From: Trileptium ribeirensis
Lineage: Eukaryota; Nematoda; Enoplea; Enoplida; Thoracostomopsidae
NCBI GenBank assembly: GCA_030248225.1
Contig: JASANE010003838.1
Coordinates: 36,333 to 100,332, forward strand
DNA length: 64,000 bases
Direction of reading: 5' to 3'
Part shown: positions 1 to 11,675 of the stretch, in pieces
How positions within the stretch are numbered: the stretch's first letter is position 1
Layout: each line of letters begins with the position of its first letter
Translations under genes and position numbers: made by a program
Notes under the pieces: model-generated
Told to the model about the DNA's origin: nothing
The model's input: the letters and a program-made list of their open reading frames with translations, nothing else
The model's database searches: none

Positions 1-942
1 GCCAGGTAGACGAAATGTGAAGACAACGTGACACCCTGACGGCTATGACAACAAGTGTCAATAGCGGAACGATTGTTTACACGCGTTTTTATAAAGATTA
101 TTATTTTTATTTCTGTCTATAATTTTTACATTTGGTTGATATAATATATCGCTTAAATTTTTGGGTTTATACTTGTGTCTATCGTGGCAATTCAACAAGA
201 AAAGCGTTAATTACCATTATTTATTTTTCATTAAACTTTTATTTATAAATACAAAATTCCACTTCTCGGTTCTCAAATCTTTGCTGTTGACGACTTCCTT
301 CAAGGCGTTTTGGATGGTGTGAAGTACCCCCAGCGGGCTATTTCTAATTTTCTTTATTGAGTCATTATACAAAGATTTCTCCTCTGAAGCATAACGCTTT
401 GCGTAACAAACTGTAATCCTAAGCCTAAGACTACTCGGTGCTCATAATTTAACATCAAACTTTTGCAATTTCGTTTAATATTAGATACTAATTTACCTCT
501 AGGTTACTTATGTAGTGGAAGGAAAAAACTTGACATGTTCCGACCTTTCCTGTATCACCTTCCTAAATGATTGATCTTCAGCGGTCGACTGCAATTATAT
601 GTACATACTTTAAATCACAACAGCACAGCATTGTATTGCTGCTGTTATTGCTTGAAGCATATATATATAAGGCTGTGACAGTACGTTCGATTTGCAAATT
701 GTCTTTCTTAGTCGATAAACAGTGGTTTATTCGGCGAAATCGTGAGCCATTTTATATTCCAAGTCATTTCAAATTTGGGGGCGTAAAAAGCTTCCTTTTG
801 AGTTTCTGTGACCTGTAAACTTGTGTTTATAAAATCAACGTTTGTAATACATATATAAATAAAATTCTTCGTCTCTCCTTAAATTATAAAGGTACTATTG
901 TGCTTTGGACAACTGTATTATGGTTTAAACATTAGCGTTCAC
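1..942. other. Non-coding AT-rich left edge
   Basis: No ORF here has convincing coding character. The 83-codon frame at 567-818 has no recognisable motif and sits in biased AT sequence. The first 60 bases contain the words acaccctgacggctatgaca, which resemble stretches near 42845 and 59335, so the edge may begin inside a dispersed repeat. Confidence 0.5.
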
Positions 943-1194
943 GCACTGAAAATAGGTTTCTGCAAAATTTAAAAGAAATTTCTTTGAATTTTGCACCACC
1001 AGATATTCGTTTAAAATTGAAGGAAGCGTTCCTTGAAATTCAAGAAATTATTTTTGAAAAATTACATATCTTTGAAATTTCAAAGATAATTCTTTGAAAT
1101 TTCAATAAATATTTCTTTGAATTTTAAAAGAATATCTGGTGGTGCAAAATTCAAAGAAATTTATTTTAAATTTCACAGAATGTATTTTGAGTGC
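943..1194. mobile_element. Hairpin MITE-like element, 252 bp
   Basis: The left arm (943 to about 1016) and the right arm (about 1117-1194) are inverted copies of each other over roughly 75 bp. Both arms contain the same central block, which reads tttgcaccaccagatattc on the left (about 993-1011) and its complement at about 1132-1150. The outer ends are gcactgaaaata and the complement of tattttgagtgc. The loop is AT-rich with further short self-complementary words (tttgaaatttcaa). There is no ORF. This is the architecture of a non-autonomous fold-back or MITE element; the parent family and the target duplication are not clear. Confidence 0.7.
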
Positions 1195-3290
1195 AGTTCG
1201 TGGAATGCTACTCTAGGACATGGTCATCTTTGTTGACGCTTGCTCATGAGTTAGTTACGTATTTTAATTAGTAGTTGCCTTGATGCCTTGGCAACGTATT
1301 CAATTCGCCGTTAGTAAGCAATCTTTTGGTTATTTTCAAAATAGGGAGTTAGCTCAATATCCCAAACACCGTTGTTAAATGGCGCAATCACCGGAACCAA
1401 CAAGTATATTCATTATTCGTTTGGCAAACGCATAAGATTATTCCTTTCGATTAGGCTTAAGCCTGCCTAAATACGAGACTCATAATACTGAACTTATATC
1501 ACATAGGGACGAAATATTAAAATGTTTTTTGTTATTGCTGTTTTGCAAACAAACCGTGTTCAAAACAAACTACGGAATAGGAAATGGTTAATTCATTATT
1601 TAACACGGAAAGACAGAGTTTTCAATGAAAACTCCTACTAAACTCATAAAATTGTTGCATGTCGTGGTTTTCGAACAACTTTACATCGAAAACCTTCCTC
1701 TGTCGTTTCAATATAATGTCATTGTCGCGCAAAACTGTCACCTTGACAACATTAGCCAAGTGCAACATCTCGGACAATTGACAGTCTTACCAAACAATAT
1801 ACATTATATAATATTAATTGTATTGTCATAGACGTCTAGCTGTGACATTCTTTTCGAGATTTATTTCTTTCGGTATCAAACGTGGTGTCATGGAATGGCT
1901 CTGCATTATTGGATAATTTTATGTATATCTCTAAATATTGATCCAATGTTTAGTCTCGCACTTTGTCTTCCAATCACTCTTGAAAACCTGCAGCCGACCT
2001 TCGAATGCGAGACTAGTGGTAAATTTCACTACAGCACTTGATTCTGTGAAATTACTACCAAATTCACGACTAAAAGAACATGAGACTTCAGCAAAAACTA
2101 ATTTAAACCGCGTCTACTGTATACATATAGTAAGATATTTTTGACTAAACTGTAAATTAGATTCATTTTTGTTAGTGTATTATATAACAATTGCAGGTTA
2201 TTGTGATTAGAAGGACCAATATTAGATAGGTTACAATGTATGCTGACTCTGGCAACCCAGGTTCGAAGCTATCTTTTAGCACTTTTCGTTGACGATGTTT
2301 CAAAAATGTTCTTTTTTGAGTGATTTTCCATATATTTTACTATTAACTAAAATAATGTTATTTTTGTCATAGTTTAAACTGGGAAATGTGATATAGTCGA
2401 CATATTCATTTAAAGAAAACCATGTAGTATGTCGATGCTTAATTGAAGATTACTTTTCAACTATCGAGATTGCATATTATATGTGCATATAATGTAAAGA
2501 TGTATAATATGTAATATATATATGTAAGTCATAGGTGTCCCAGGTCCGTCGGCTTCGGAAAATAGACGGTCGGCAGGGGGTGGTCTTCGGGGACAGTAGG
2601 TCGATTCAATGAAAAGTTAAAAGACAAAATATATGTAGTTTTGGGTTCAAAATATAAGGTTTGGCCGTGTAATTCCGCTATAAAGAATGGAACCATTATT
2701 ACGTCAACAAGTGCAAGCGTATTTCAACATAGAACAAAAGTACCTTAAATACTTATTTTTATGGAAGCAAAGATTTCCATCTAATATTTGATAATTGCAA
2801 AAATTTCACTAAATTTCCCAAAACTACAGGCTTTTCCCTGGAAGAGAGGTTGTTGCTTATTTATTTTGCAAGCTTTCAATTTAATTGTGTTATGCTATGA
2901 ATGTTCGAACCAAATTGTACCAACCAATCCCAAAATTTAAATAACCTGAACTCAAACGACAAGTGGTTGGTCCAAAATATGGGGCTTTGACAATGTTATG
3001 ATATCATGAAGGGCTTATTCGGTTCATTATCATGAAGGTATTAGTTGGTTGTTACTACGTACCTAGGAAAATTGTAATGCCTACTGCCTGTTACTTACTA
3101 GGTTATACATGATAACATCTTAAAACAAAATGATTTTGGCCCGAAGTAAGGGTTTGTTCAACTCTTGCTAGCAAAGGAGATACAGGCAAATAATTTTAGC
3201 TGTATGTGCATTGAATTGCATTGAAGTGTAAAAAACACAGGGAACTCCGCCAATGTTTTTTCGAGTCATAGATGCTGCAATAAACGTTAT
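1195..3290. other. Unassigned intergenic DNA with one repeat fragment
   Basis: No supported gene. The short frames at 1625-1831 and 1938-2144 show no motif and are AT-driven. A GC-rich word block at about 2531-2600 (ataggtgtcc followed by a GGTCCGTCGGCTTCGG-like stretch) belongs to a dispersed family also seen at 9552, 12860, 20287 and 22337. Confidence 0.4.
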
Positions 3291-3294
3291 AGCC

Positions 3295-3540
3295 AACAGG
3301 ATAATCTATCTTATGATAAATTTAATCAGTAAGAAATGAAAAACTACATTTTGCTGTTTGGTAGCTATTATCTGCGAGCTACTGCATGATGTCGATTACA
3401 AAGAATAACCGTCATAGACACACAATGACCGATGGCAATAAAGGTTCTATGCAACAGGATAATCTATCTTATGATAAATTTAATCTGTAATTAATGAAAA
3501 ACTACAGTTTGCTGTTTGATAACTGTTATCTACGAGTCGT
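3295..3540. repeat. Two-copy direct repeat, spacing 158 bp
   Basis: The block beginning aacaggataatctatcttat occurs at 3295 and again at 3453. Similarity continues for about 85 bases, through gatgaaaaactaca-like and tgctgtttg words. The copies differ at several positions, so the duplication is not recent. Confidence 0.75.
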
Positions 3541-4897
3541 ATCTCGGTATGTTTGGCATCTCGTTAACGGCATGTTGTCGATAGCCATTTTCAAGACATA
3601 CTATGGTATGCTATAATACCCACGTTAATATTTGCCGCAAAGGTCAAAATTGATCATTGTTTTATTACTGAATTAATGTGTGCATACAGCCAGGGTGAAC
3701 ACCAAGCGGCAAATAATTTATTATTGGTTTGACTAAGTATCGCCCAACAGTGACTTGCCCAAGTTCAGCTTGATTTAGAGTAAACTAAAACTAATGTGCT
3801 GAACTAAAACTGAAGGCGCTCAGTTAATTCCGTGCATAGTGTCCGGCACATGAGGAAACGTGCTACATAGTATTTTATGCGAAACGACAATAAATATTAG
3901 GTTGATGTTCCGCCACAAGGCTTTTATACAACAACTCGGCACAATATTGAGAAAATTGAACTGGTTTGATAGCAAAAGTAATTCATTTTAACCCATAAAC
4001 GATGATTATTTATTGCCCGTAAATGTAATTGCGGAACAAGATATTTAGTAGAAATCGTAAAGCCAACAAAATTACAGTATTCATCGATTTTTGTTGCTAA
4101 ATCTGCACGTGTTCTAACTTGAAATGGATTAGCTACGCCAGAGATAATTAGTGTTTTATCGGAATAAATGGCTACACGATTTACAAAACTTTTGGAAAGA
4201 GTAAAATTAATTATTTTGTAGATATTAATTGTTTTCCAATAGGAAAGGGGTAAGGTAGACATTTATCACTGCAGGCAGAAATAATATGGTACTTTGGTAG
4301 TTGTACACCGAGTTGTATATTTTAAGGTAACACACTGTTACTGAATAGCACATTGTTCTGAATCGTGGCGCCAAAGAATTTTTTCGGAAGTTTTATCACA
4401 ACAATCAAAGTTAAGGTTATTGTTTTCGTAATGATCGCGGCATAACAGAGAATGCTGGTGGGCGGTAACAAGGCACATCTTGTGTCCGAATCTCAATAAA
4501 TCACAATGATACGCTCCAAGTTCCGTTTGCGCCCAAATCCCGTTAGTTAACATTAGAAATTGCTAATGTTGTCAATTTGTGTTAACGATAGGATATTCCT
4601 ACTATTTCGGCAGAGTTGCGAAAATAATTATTATAAACATACATCATAAATTCTTTGCTCTCCCTAAAATTTCCCTTATTTACAGTACCAATGCCAGCAA
4701 TACTTTCTGAATCATAAATACGGTTCCAAAGTTTTCACATGTTCATTTGACAGTGAATTTTAAAATACTTCTTATATAACACATCTACATCCATAGTATT
4801 TACCAGCGGGTATATATCCAGTGCTAATGAGGATCGATTCCTTACTGGAGCGTGTAACACTTTTCAGATTCCACGTATTATACCACAATACGTCGCC
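3541..4897. other. Unassigned intergenic DNA
   Basis: Two minus-strand frames (3924-4262 and 4338-4553) are open for 112 and 71 codons. I see no recognisable domain, signal sequence or splice context in them. They could be chance or decayed sequence. Confidence 0.3.
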
Positions 4898-5179
4898 TTA
4901 ACCCCCCCAAGATTTATGACCCATCTTCGGGTCACAAACATGACTACACCACCCATAGTCTGGAATCACGAAATCTAGACCTCCCCATGTTATGAGGAAA
5001 TTTTTTTGCGAAATGTTCGATGGTCTAACAGCGTGGGTGGAGTATATGTCCATGTCCAGAACCTGACGGATCTGGATTTGTTTGTATAGGAACACGGATC
5101 GGGCAGTCATATTTATGATCACTTGGTAGGTCATAAACTGAGAGTTGGGGACTAAAAACAAAAAACTATTTAGACGCAC
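4898..5179 (-). CDS. Unassigned ORF, possible exon or decayed element
   Basis: The frame is open on the minus strand and ends in TAA at 4898-4900. Between about 4898 and 5155 its codons are balanced and less AT-biased than the surroundings. It contains the strings QVIINMTARSVFLYKQ and LDFVIPDYGWCSHVC. A plausible acceptor (gtttttag) lies just upstream at about 5158, so the true exon may begin there and not at the first Met. I do not recognise the product. The 5' edge runs into the G-rich tandem repeat that starts at 5174, so this could be a transposon-derived frame. No partner exon was found. Confidence 0.3.
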   Translation of the reverse strand: MRLNSFLFLVPNSQFMTYQVIINMTARSVFLYKQIQIRQVLDMDIYSTHAVRPSNISQKNFLITWGGLDFVIPDYGWCSHVCDPKMGHKSWGG

Positions 5180-5915
5180 CGCGGGTTCATAATATGCTAA
5201 ATTGTAATAGTGTCACGCTCTTCAGTTTCAGTGGGTCGATCACCATAGACTTTTTTGGTATTACGAATTATTATATATAATACATAAAACTGGGGGAGTG
5301 GAGCGAGGGGGAGGGGGTTTAAAGGCAAAAATAATCGCGACGCACCGCGATTTATAATATGCGAAATTTCAATAATGTCATGTTCTTCAGTGAAGGCGAT
5401 TATTATAGACTCTTTTGGTGGTATGAATTATTATATATAATACATAAAACTGGAGGTAGAAGGAAGGGGGTTTAAAGGCAAAAACAATAGCGACGAACCA
5501 CGAGCTATAATATACGAAATTTTAATAATGTCACGTTTTTAACGATGCCGACCATCATAGACTCTATTGGTAGTATGAATTATTATATATAATACATAAA
5601 ACTGGAGGTAGAGGGGAGGGGTTTTAAAGGCAAAAACAATAGCAACGAACCGCGAGCCATAATATGCGAAATTCTAATAATGTCACGCTTTTTAGCGAAG
5701 CCGATCGTCATATACGCTTTTGGTGTTATGAATTATTATGTGTAATACATAAAACTGGGGTGGGCGGGGGGAGGGGAGGTTGCGGGGAGGGGGTTTGAAG
5801 GCAAAAACAATCGTGGTGCACCGCGAGCTGTAATGTGCGAAATTTTAATAATGCCACACGTTTTAGCGAAGCCGATCATGATAGACTTTTTTGGTATTAT
5901 GAATTATTATATAGT
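5174..5915. repeat. Tandem repeat, about 150-170 bp unit, with G-rich tract
   Basis: Units begin at the gcaccgcg/gaaccgcg word at about 5176, 5342, 5495, 5647 and 5818, giving spacings of 166, 153, 152 and 171 bp; the last copy ends near 5915. Each unit carries gcgaaatttyaataatgtca, then gaattattatatataataca, and then a variable purine/G-rich run. The length difference between units sits in this G-run. The G-rich strand has many runs of three or more G at 5291-5320 and 5757-5800. Confidence 0.85.
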
Positions 5916-7013
5916 TGAAGTTTAAGAAACATGGATTGTTATCGGAAATCAAATTGCATTGTATAAAGCTATAAATCAATATATTATAAGTTAAAATATT
6001 GTCAGTGCATGACTCAATAACAACATGTACTCCCTGAAAGTACTACCATAGAGAGTTTCATTTTTTCAAGAGAAAAGTGTCACATCAGTATCATTCTGTG
6101 AAAGCCCCTTTTAAGATACATTTTTGTCGTTGGGTGCATTTTGTAGTATGAACAGCATAAAACGACAAAACCAATCTTTAGTGTAAGCAAATGCCAGTGT
6201 TCATGGCCTTGCTGAGAGACTTGGTGTCAACGTCGTTCGTATATAATTGTGCCTTAGTGCCGATCACCATACGGACGCATAGAAGCTAACAGATTTCGCT
6301 GTGTTTGAAAAAAATTCTGCAATGCTTGAGCTAAATATAAAATCATAAAACATCACATTTGCCATGTTTAGTTACTATGTGTGAATTTGTGATAAATGTG
6401 GAATTTTAGAATATACATTTCTATAATTTTCAAAACCTATTTGTATTTAAAGTCACAAGAGTTCTAATTATGTATATTAGAAAGCTAAACTGACAAATTG
6501 CTGTGCAATACCGAGTTCCTCAAAGCAAAGGAAGAGCGAATATATTAATGATACAGATTTATACCATTTGTAAAGGCAAACTGGTAAATCTATAATCTCA
6601 GTATTTCCTATGGTAGAAGACAATCAAATATTATATTGAACAGATATAAAAATATTTCTTAAACGTTGTAAAGATGATAACTTTTAATGGCGTGAATTTA
6701 GCGTGATAATTAAATGTTTCTCCTTAAATGTGATCAGTAAATTTGCCGCATACCACTTTCATCCGATATGCGGACTCCAGCGGTCGAATATATAAATTTC
6801 TTCCAAATCATCGTAGTTCACCTCTGAAATGCAACTAAACGTAGAATAGGCAGTCTGACAAAAAGTTAAAACAATGTGGCAGCCGATAGCCTGTGGCAAA
6901 AACTGGATAGCAACAATAAATAGGTATCTAAGGTATGTCGACTCAAGGGGTACATGGTTTCCGCGAGGGGGTTACGCGGGTAGTAGGGGAGAGTGAAGAG
7001 CCTGATAGGTAAA
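5916..7013. other. Unassigned intergenic DNA
   Basis: AT-rich sequence without a supported gene. A GC-richer stretch lies at 6950-6995, directly before the transposon. Confidence 0.4.
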
Positions 7014-7199
7014 TACAGAATGTCTCATAAGTAGCACCCCATCATTAAAATGACCTAGCACGCAAATAATAAACATATCTAATGGCGTTTTGGTATGCAC
7101 GTATTCTCGTAGAATTTAGGTTTTTGGTTAGTAACACTTATCCTAAGTACGAACACGGGCGCCTCAAAGATCAACGCATTCTTCCAGACAAAAACGCAC

Positions 7200-8390
7200 A
7201 CTTAAGTAGACTTTTGTAACGACAGGTTGCAGAAGGGAGAGGTCCTCCAATATCGCTTCTTTCAGGTAGAAAAGGGTTTGCGGTTTGCGTTTGTACACAT
7301 TCTCTTTCAATACTGGCTACAGAAAAAAGTCAGCAGGGCTTAGATAAGGAGAAAGAGCAGGCCACTCGACAGGGCCTCGTTGGCCCAGACAAAAGGCTCT
7401 GGATATGTTTTGTCCAACCAACCTTGCACAGCCATCGCAAAATGAGAAGGTACGCCATCCTGCATAAAGTGAAGCCTGTCAATAGTTGGTAACTGTTGAA
7501 CATTAGGATAAAATTCATTTCACAGCACCATTAGATAGTTGTCTGCATTCATAGTACCATCGAAAAAGAACGGCATAAAAATCCACCAGACCACATTACG
7601 ACCCATACTGTTAAACCAGGGGCATTCATATGGTGTTCGGTAGAGTTAAGAGGGTTTTCTGAATGCTAATAAATCCGATTATGCCGGTTAACGTGGCCGT
7701 TCACTTCAAAATTGCTTTCGTCGGACCAAATGACTTCGTCAGCTAAGTACATGTCATTGTTGTGACGCTGCAGCCATTTTGCACAATATTCAACCCTGCG
7801 ATCACAGAGGGAATGAACTAACGTCGGTCTAAAAAGGTTTAGACAGAGATTTTTAACAATTCGTAAAACAGTCGATTTGCTGATGCTGGTTTACAACAGT
7901 ACAGTTGTGAATTGACTATATCGAACATTGTTAAAATGATAGGAAATAGCTATCGCAGCTTCATCAGACGCCGTCGGTGGTATCCCTGTTCAGTGAATTA
8001 AAGTATACCTCGGTTAAATGAACCTATTAGATCAAACTTTTTATTAATTGAAGCAATATTTTTATGATATGGGGCTCTGAAAACGAATGCCGATCACTCA
8101 GGGAATGAACTAACGCCGGTCTAAAAGGGTTTAGACAGAGATTTTTAACAATTCGTAAAACAGTCGATTTGCTGATGTTGGTTTACAACAGTACAGTTGT
8201 GAATTGACTATATCGAACATTGTTAAAATGATAAGAAATAGCTATCGCAGCTTCATCAGACTCCGTCGGTGGTATCCCTGTTCAGTGAATTAAAGTGTAC
8301 CTCGGTTAAATGAACATATTAGATCAAACCTTTATTAATTGAAGCAATAATTTCATGATATGGGGGCTGTAAAGACGAATGTATAAACAC
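7200..8390 (-). pseudogene. Degenerate DDE transposase
   Basis: Minus-strand translation gives recognisable blocks in order. There is an N-terminal DNA-binding remnant, then CDRRVEYCAKWLQRHNND and IWSDESNFEVNGHVNRHN (about 7680-7810), which includes the first catalytic Asp. HFMQDGVPSHFAMAVQGWLD (about 7405-7470) carries the second Asp. GPVEWPALSPYLSPADFFL (about 7322-7380) follows. In the family the last block normally reads SPDLxPxDFFLWG, so the third catalytic Asp appears replaced by Tyr, and the Trp codon after FFL is a stop (TAG). Stops and frame changes also fall between the blocks. The short frame at 7330-7518 is one fragment of this pseudogene. Confidence 0.8.
7811..8383. repeat. Internal direct duplication in the transposon
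   Basis: The roughly 282-bp block starting ggaatgaactaac at about 7811 repeats from about 8102 with few substitutions (taacgtcggtct versus taacgccggtct). It duplicates the region encoding the transposase N-terminal part. High identity suggests it arose well after the transposase had begun to decay, or by slippage at insertion. Confidence 0.85.
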
Positions 8391-8593
8391 ACAACTTTAC
8401 GGCTATTTTGGTTAAGTGAGTACAGTCTTACTGCAGTTATGTGAACAGCCAAATTAAGTGTAGTATCAGCCATTTTGTTATACGTAGCCATTTATAATAA
8501 GATTAGGTTATAATCCCTGAAAGTATGAAGGTAGTATATTTTGTCAGTCTTAGCAACAGTTTGAAGTTGGGGGTTACTTATGGACACTTGATA

Positions 8594-10300
8594 CAGCTTA
8601 TGGGTTCTTGCCAACAGAGGGTAACCCCAGCCTATGAACATCTATGGCTAAATGATATTATGAGTAGCACACTTTTCGCAAATGGCAATCACGTTAAAGA
8701 TTAGACTTCAAGTTATATATGATTTGTATCTACTTAGGATAAACTCATACGGTAGCGGTTTTCGAAGTGAAGATTTGTTGCAATACTATTTTCAGTGCAG
8801 GAAAAAGGATATGTGAACTTCTACTGACAGCATACGATTTGCATTATCAGCTATTTATACCAAAACGTTTAAGCAACGGCTGTAAATAGCCGGTCGCACG
8901 CAGGCAAATTAAATTACAATTTAACTAAACTTAGTTCTAGATATATGGATTATTGATTTGTAATCACTGACTCTATTCAGATCGCGATGATGACATTTAG
9001 AAAATATGAATATAATATAGAACAATTACTCCATTAGCCATTGCGCTCTCTGTAGAGGAATTGACAACCTAATTCTGAGTTCAAAATACTTGTGTCACTC
9101 TAAGCCTTATATCACCACATACCGGCTTGGTTACAGTAGTAAGACGTTGCTGTCGTACTTGTTCAAATGTTCCCTGTTAATGCTGCTGTTTTATCTAGGG
9201 CTCTAAAACTCTTATTTCCTTTATAAATATGCTCTACAATAAATTTTTTTTCATAAAATTAAAACATTGTTGTTGTGTGCATTTGTTTCTGTTTTATAGT
9301 CACCACAGTCGGCTGGAGTATATACTGTTACTTCTCAAGCGTGGCTTAAATTATACTGTGTGCCTCCAGAAGATCGGTGACGTTTACTAGCGTTAGGCTA
9401 TTTTGGATTTACTGTCAAACATTGTATCCCATATATGTGTAGAATTTAGGGAGTCTAAGGAAATCTCTTTATTACATTCCCTGGCCTACGCTCTTTTCCC
9501 GCCGCCCATTCCCGGCGGGACCATCTAATACCCCCTAAGCTGACGGAGCTTGGACACCTATGGTCCACATCATCTCCATGTCACTTAGTTTTCGTAACAA
9601 AATTTCCTCAATTTTGTTATTTTGTGATGTAAGCTTCAGCTGACGTGTTTTATCACATTTATCATATTTTTACCTGATTAACTGACTTCAAGTCTTAATT
9701 GTGAAACCCCTATCAGTAGTTACTATATGGCCTTAATGCAAAAATATTGCGAAACCGGGCTTACGTGTCTTCTCGGTAAAACCATTGATAACTAACCGAT
9801 TAATAAATTACACTGAGGTGGCACCATTTGCGGAATATTGTTTGCCCATTAGCAGCGATTTGCATAATGACATCCGCTGATGAATGCGCGAATTGGCGGA
9901 AACTTGGGTTATTTTAGTTTTTGCTTTTTTATCTAAAAACTGCCACTGTAATGCGATCAGTCATACTATGCCTACAGGTATAGCACCAGGAATAAAACTG
10001 CCAGCTGACCAAACTTTGGGATACACAGTAATACGTTTTCTTGGCACCAACCTAGCTTGTACGCGACATTTGCTCAAAATTAAAGCGGCACAAAAGTAAA
10101 CTTTAAATTGTCCTAGGCGTGGGTTCGCTCTACAACAGTGGCTTGACTTGGCATGGGCAGCAAAGTACAAAAATTTGAGCACGGGGACACATCTCATCTT
10201 ATGATGGTTTGAGTTTCATGAGTCATAAGAACATATTAAGCGGTCAATAAATTTTCTATTGTAAATATGCTTGTAGCCTAAGGGTTGCCAGATATCCGAA
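8594..10300. other. Unassigned intergenic DNA with GC-rich repeat block
   Basis: A GC-rich block at 9480-9575 ends with the inverse of the dispersed taggtgtcc family (ggacacctat at 9552-9561). Frames on both strands are open at 9884-10197 and overlap each other. Neither shows a known motif, so neither is called. Confidence 0.4.
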
Positions 10301-10313
10301 TCGCCATAGCCAT

Positions 10314-10590
10314 AAACAAAGGCCATTACGAGACAATTATGAAACATACAACCGTGTGCAAAAAGATATGCCAACACAGATAACGTTAACTGCTTAAGAT
10401 GTTCAAGACATACAAACAAAATTATTACGCGACAATTATAAGTCATACAAACATGTGCGTGAAAATATGCCAACACAGACAACGCAAATTGCTTAAGATC
10501 TCGAAGACACATAAACAAAAGCTATTAAGCGACAATTATAAAACATAGAAACGTCTACATAAAAATATGCTAACATAGACAAACTATATT
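10314..10590. repeat. Tandem repeat, about 100-bp period, 3 copies
   Basis: The word gcgacaattat (or gagacaattat) recurs at 10330, 10429 and 10529. It is followed in each copy by aacata(c/g), then aaaatatgccaacacagac-like sequence. The three overlapping minus-strand frames at 10216-10714 are by-products of this repetition. Confidence 0.8.
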
Positions 10591-10599
10591 GTGTACCGT

Positions 10600-11593
10600 G
10601 GTCACAACTAGCACCAAATTTGAAAATGTTAAGCCAGAACATGCAAGACATTGGCGAAAATAACATTTGTTTCCAAAAATGGTGGCTGAGAACGTCACTC
10701 CGGCGTTCAAACAAATGCTAAAATAGCATATCGATCTTCACAACCTAAACGGATTTTTGGTGTAACTAATATAATAGAAACCGAGTAAGTATCCATAAAC
10801 GGCCTCAAACAATTATTGTTTGTGAAGCCATCGCATTATGCGTGGTTTCTTGAGTCAACTCCTGCTGCACCATCCAAGTTTATAAATTTCTTTGGTTTTG
10901 TCTTTAATTGTATATTATACGTTCTCATAGGGGCATAGTGGTTATGTTCAGAATTGTCGCACACTCTAAGCCATATTTGCCATAACCTCTGAATAGCCCC
11001 ACGCAACGATGGCACATGGAAATCTTGACAATTTTAGCGAATTGCGAACAATTTAGACATTTGTAAAAATTTAACCGCCCCTGCCACCTATCCCATTTCC
11101 CGCCACGCACTCATTCCCTTTGCCGCAATAACCTACCTCTCCGAATCTGAGGAACATTAGACACCTACGACGTATAATTTTATTCAGGGTAAATTCCAGA
11201 ATATCTAAGATTATAAGCGTAACATAGCATATATTAAAATTGTGCGTATAGGCGTCTGAACGCACGGTCGGCTATGTCAGTTGAAACATAGCTAAAGGTA
11301 CTTTCAAAGATTTGTATGCACTGCTATGTCGTTTTTACTCTTTCAAACTCGTGCTATCGCACTCGTTTGAACCCGACTTTGAATGCACCTTTAGATAATA
11401 TGCTACAATACCTGAACTGTAGAATTAGTTATGTATAATATTCCTCTGAATGTTATAATTATATTACTTTAGGTTTTTCTCCAAAATTAACTACTGCTAT
11501 ATGAGTACACTACTATTTGTGCTTACTTTGTAAGCATATAATGTGAACAGATTTTATATATGATCCGTTAATTTAGCAATAATCGTTGCCATT
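10600..11593. other. Unassigned intergenic DNA
   Basis: A GC-richer patch lies at 11070-11140. The inverse of the taggtgtc word lies at 11160-11168, probably another fragment of the dispersed GC-rich family. No promoter element could be assigned with confidence for the gene starting at 11594. Confidence 0.35.
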
Positions 11594-11675
11594 ATGTTTC
11601 CTCGTTCCGTGGGACGAAACTACAAAACGTTATCTCAGTTTTGCGCTTTGGCTGTAGTATTGATGTTTGTTGAAT
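11594..11675 (+). CDS. Exon 1 (tentative): signal peptide
   Basis: ATG at 11594 opens MFPRSVGRNYKTLSQF followed by a hydrophobic core. This is a basic n-region, h-region and possible cleavage area. The reading ends at GAAT|gtgagt, a near-consensus donor, in phase 1. It is 4.5 kb upstream of the next exon, so membership in the gene rests on phase compatibility and on the need for a signal peptide. Confidence 0.4.

Larger units (their letters stand above)
7016..8591 (-). mobile_element. Mariner/IS630-type DNA transposon with TIRs and TA target site
   Basis: The left end (from 7016) contains tgtctcataagtagcacccc. The complement of the right end (to 8591) contains tgtccataagtaacccccaa, so the ends are imperfect inverted repeats of about 25 bp. 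A TA dinucleotide flanks each side (7014-7015 and 8592-8593), as expected for the Tc1/mariner/IS630 superfamily. The 1576-bp interior holds a degenerate transposase on the minus strand. A direct duplication (about 7811-8093 and 8102-8383) has doubled the 5' part of the transposase frame. This is an ancient, inactive copy. Confidence 0.8.

Noticed and set aside
7330..7518. 62-codon minus-strand ORF as an independent gene
   Set aside because: It overlaps the decayed transposase and includes an out-of-frame part of it.
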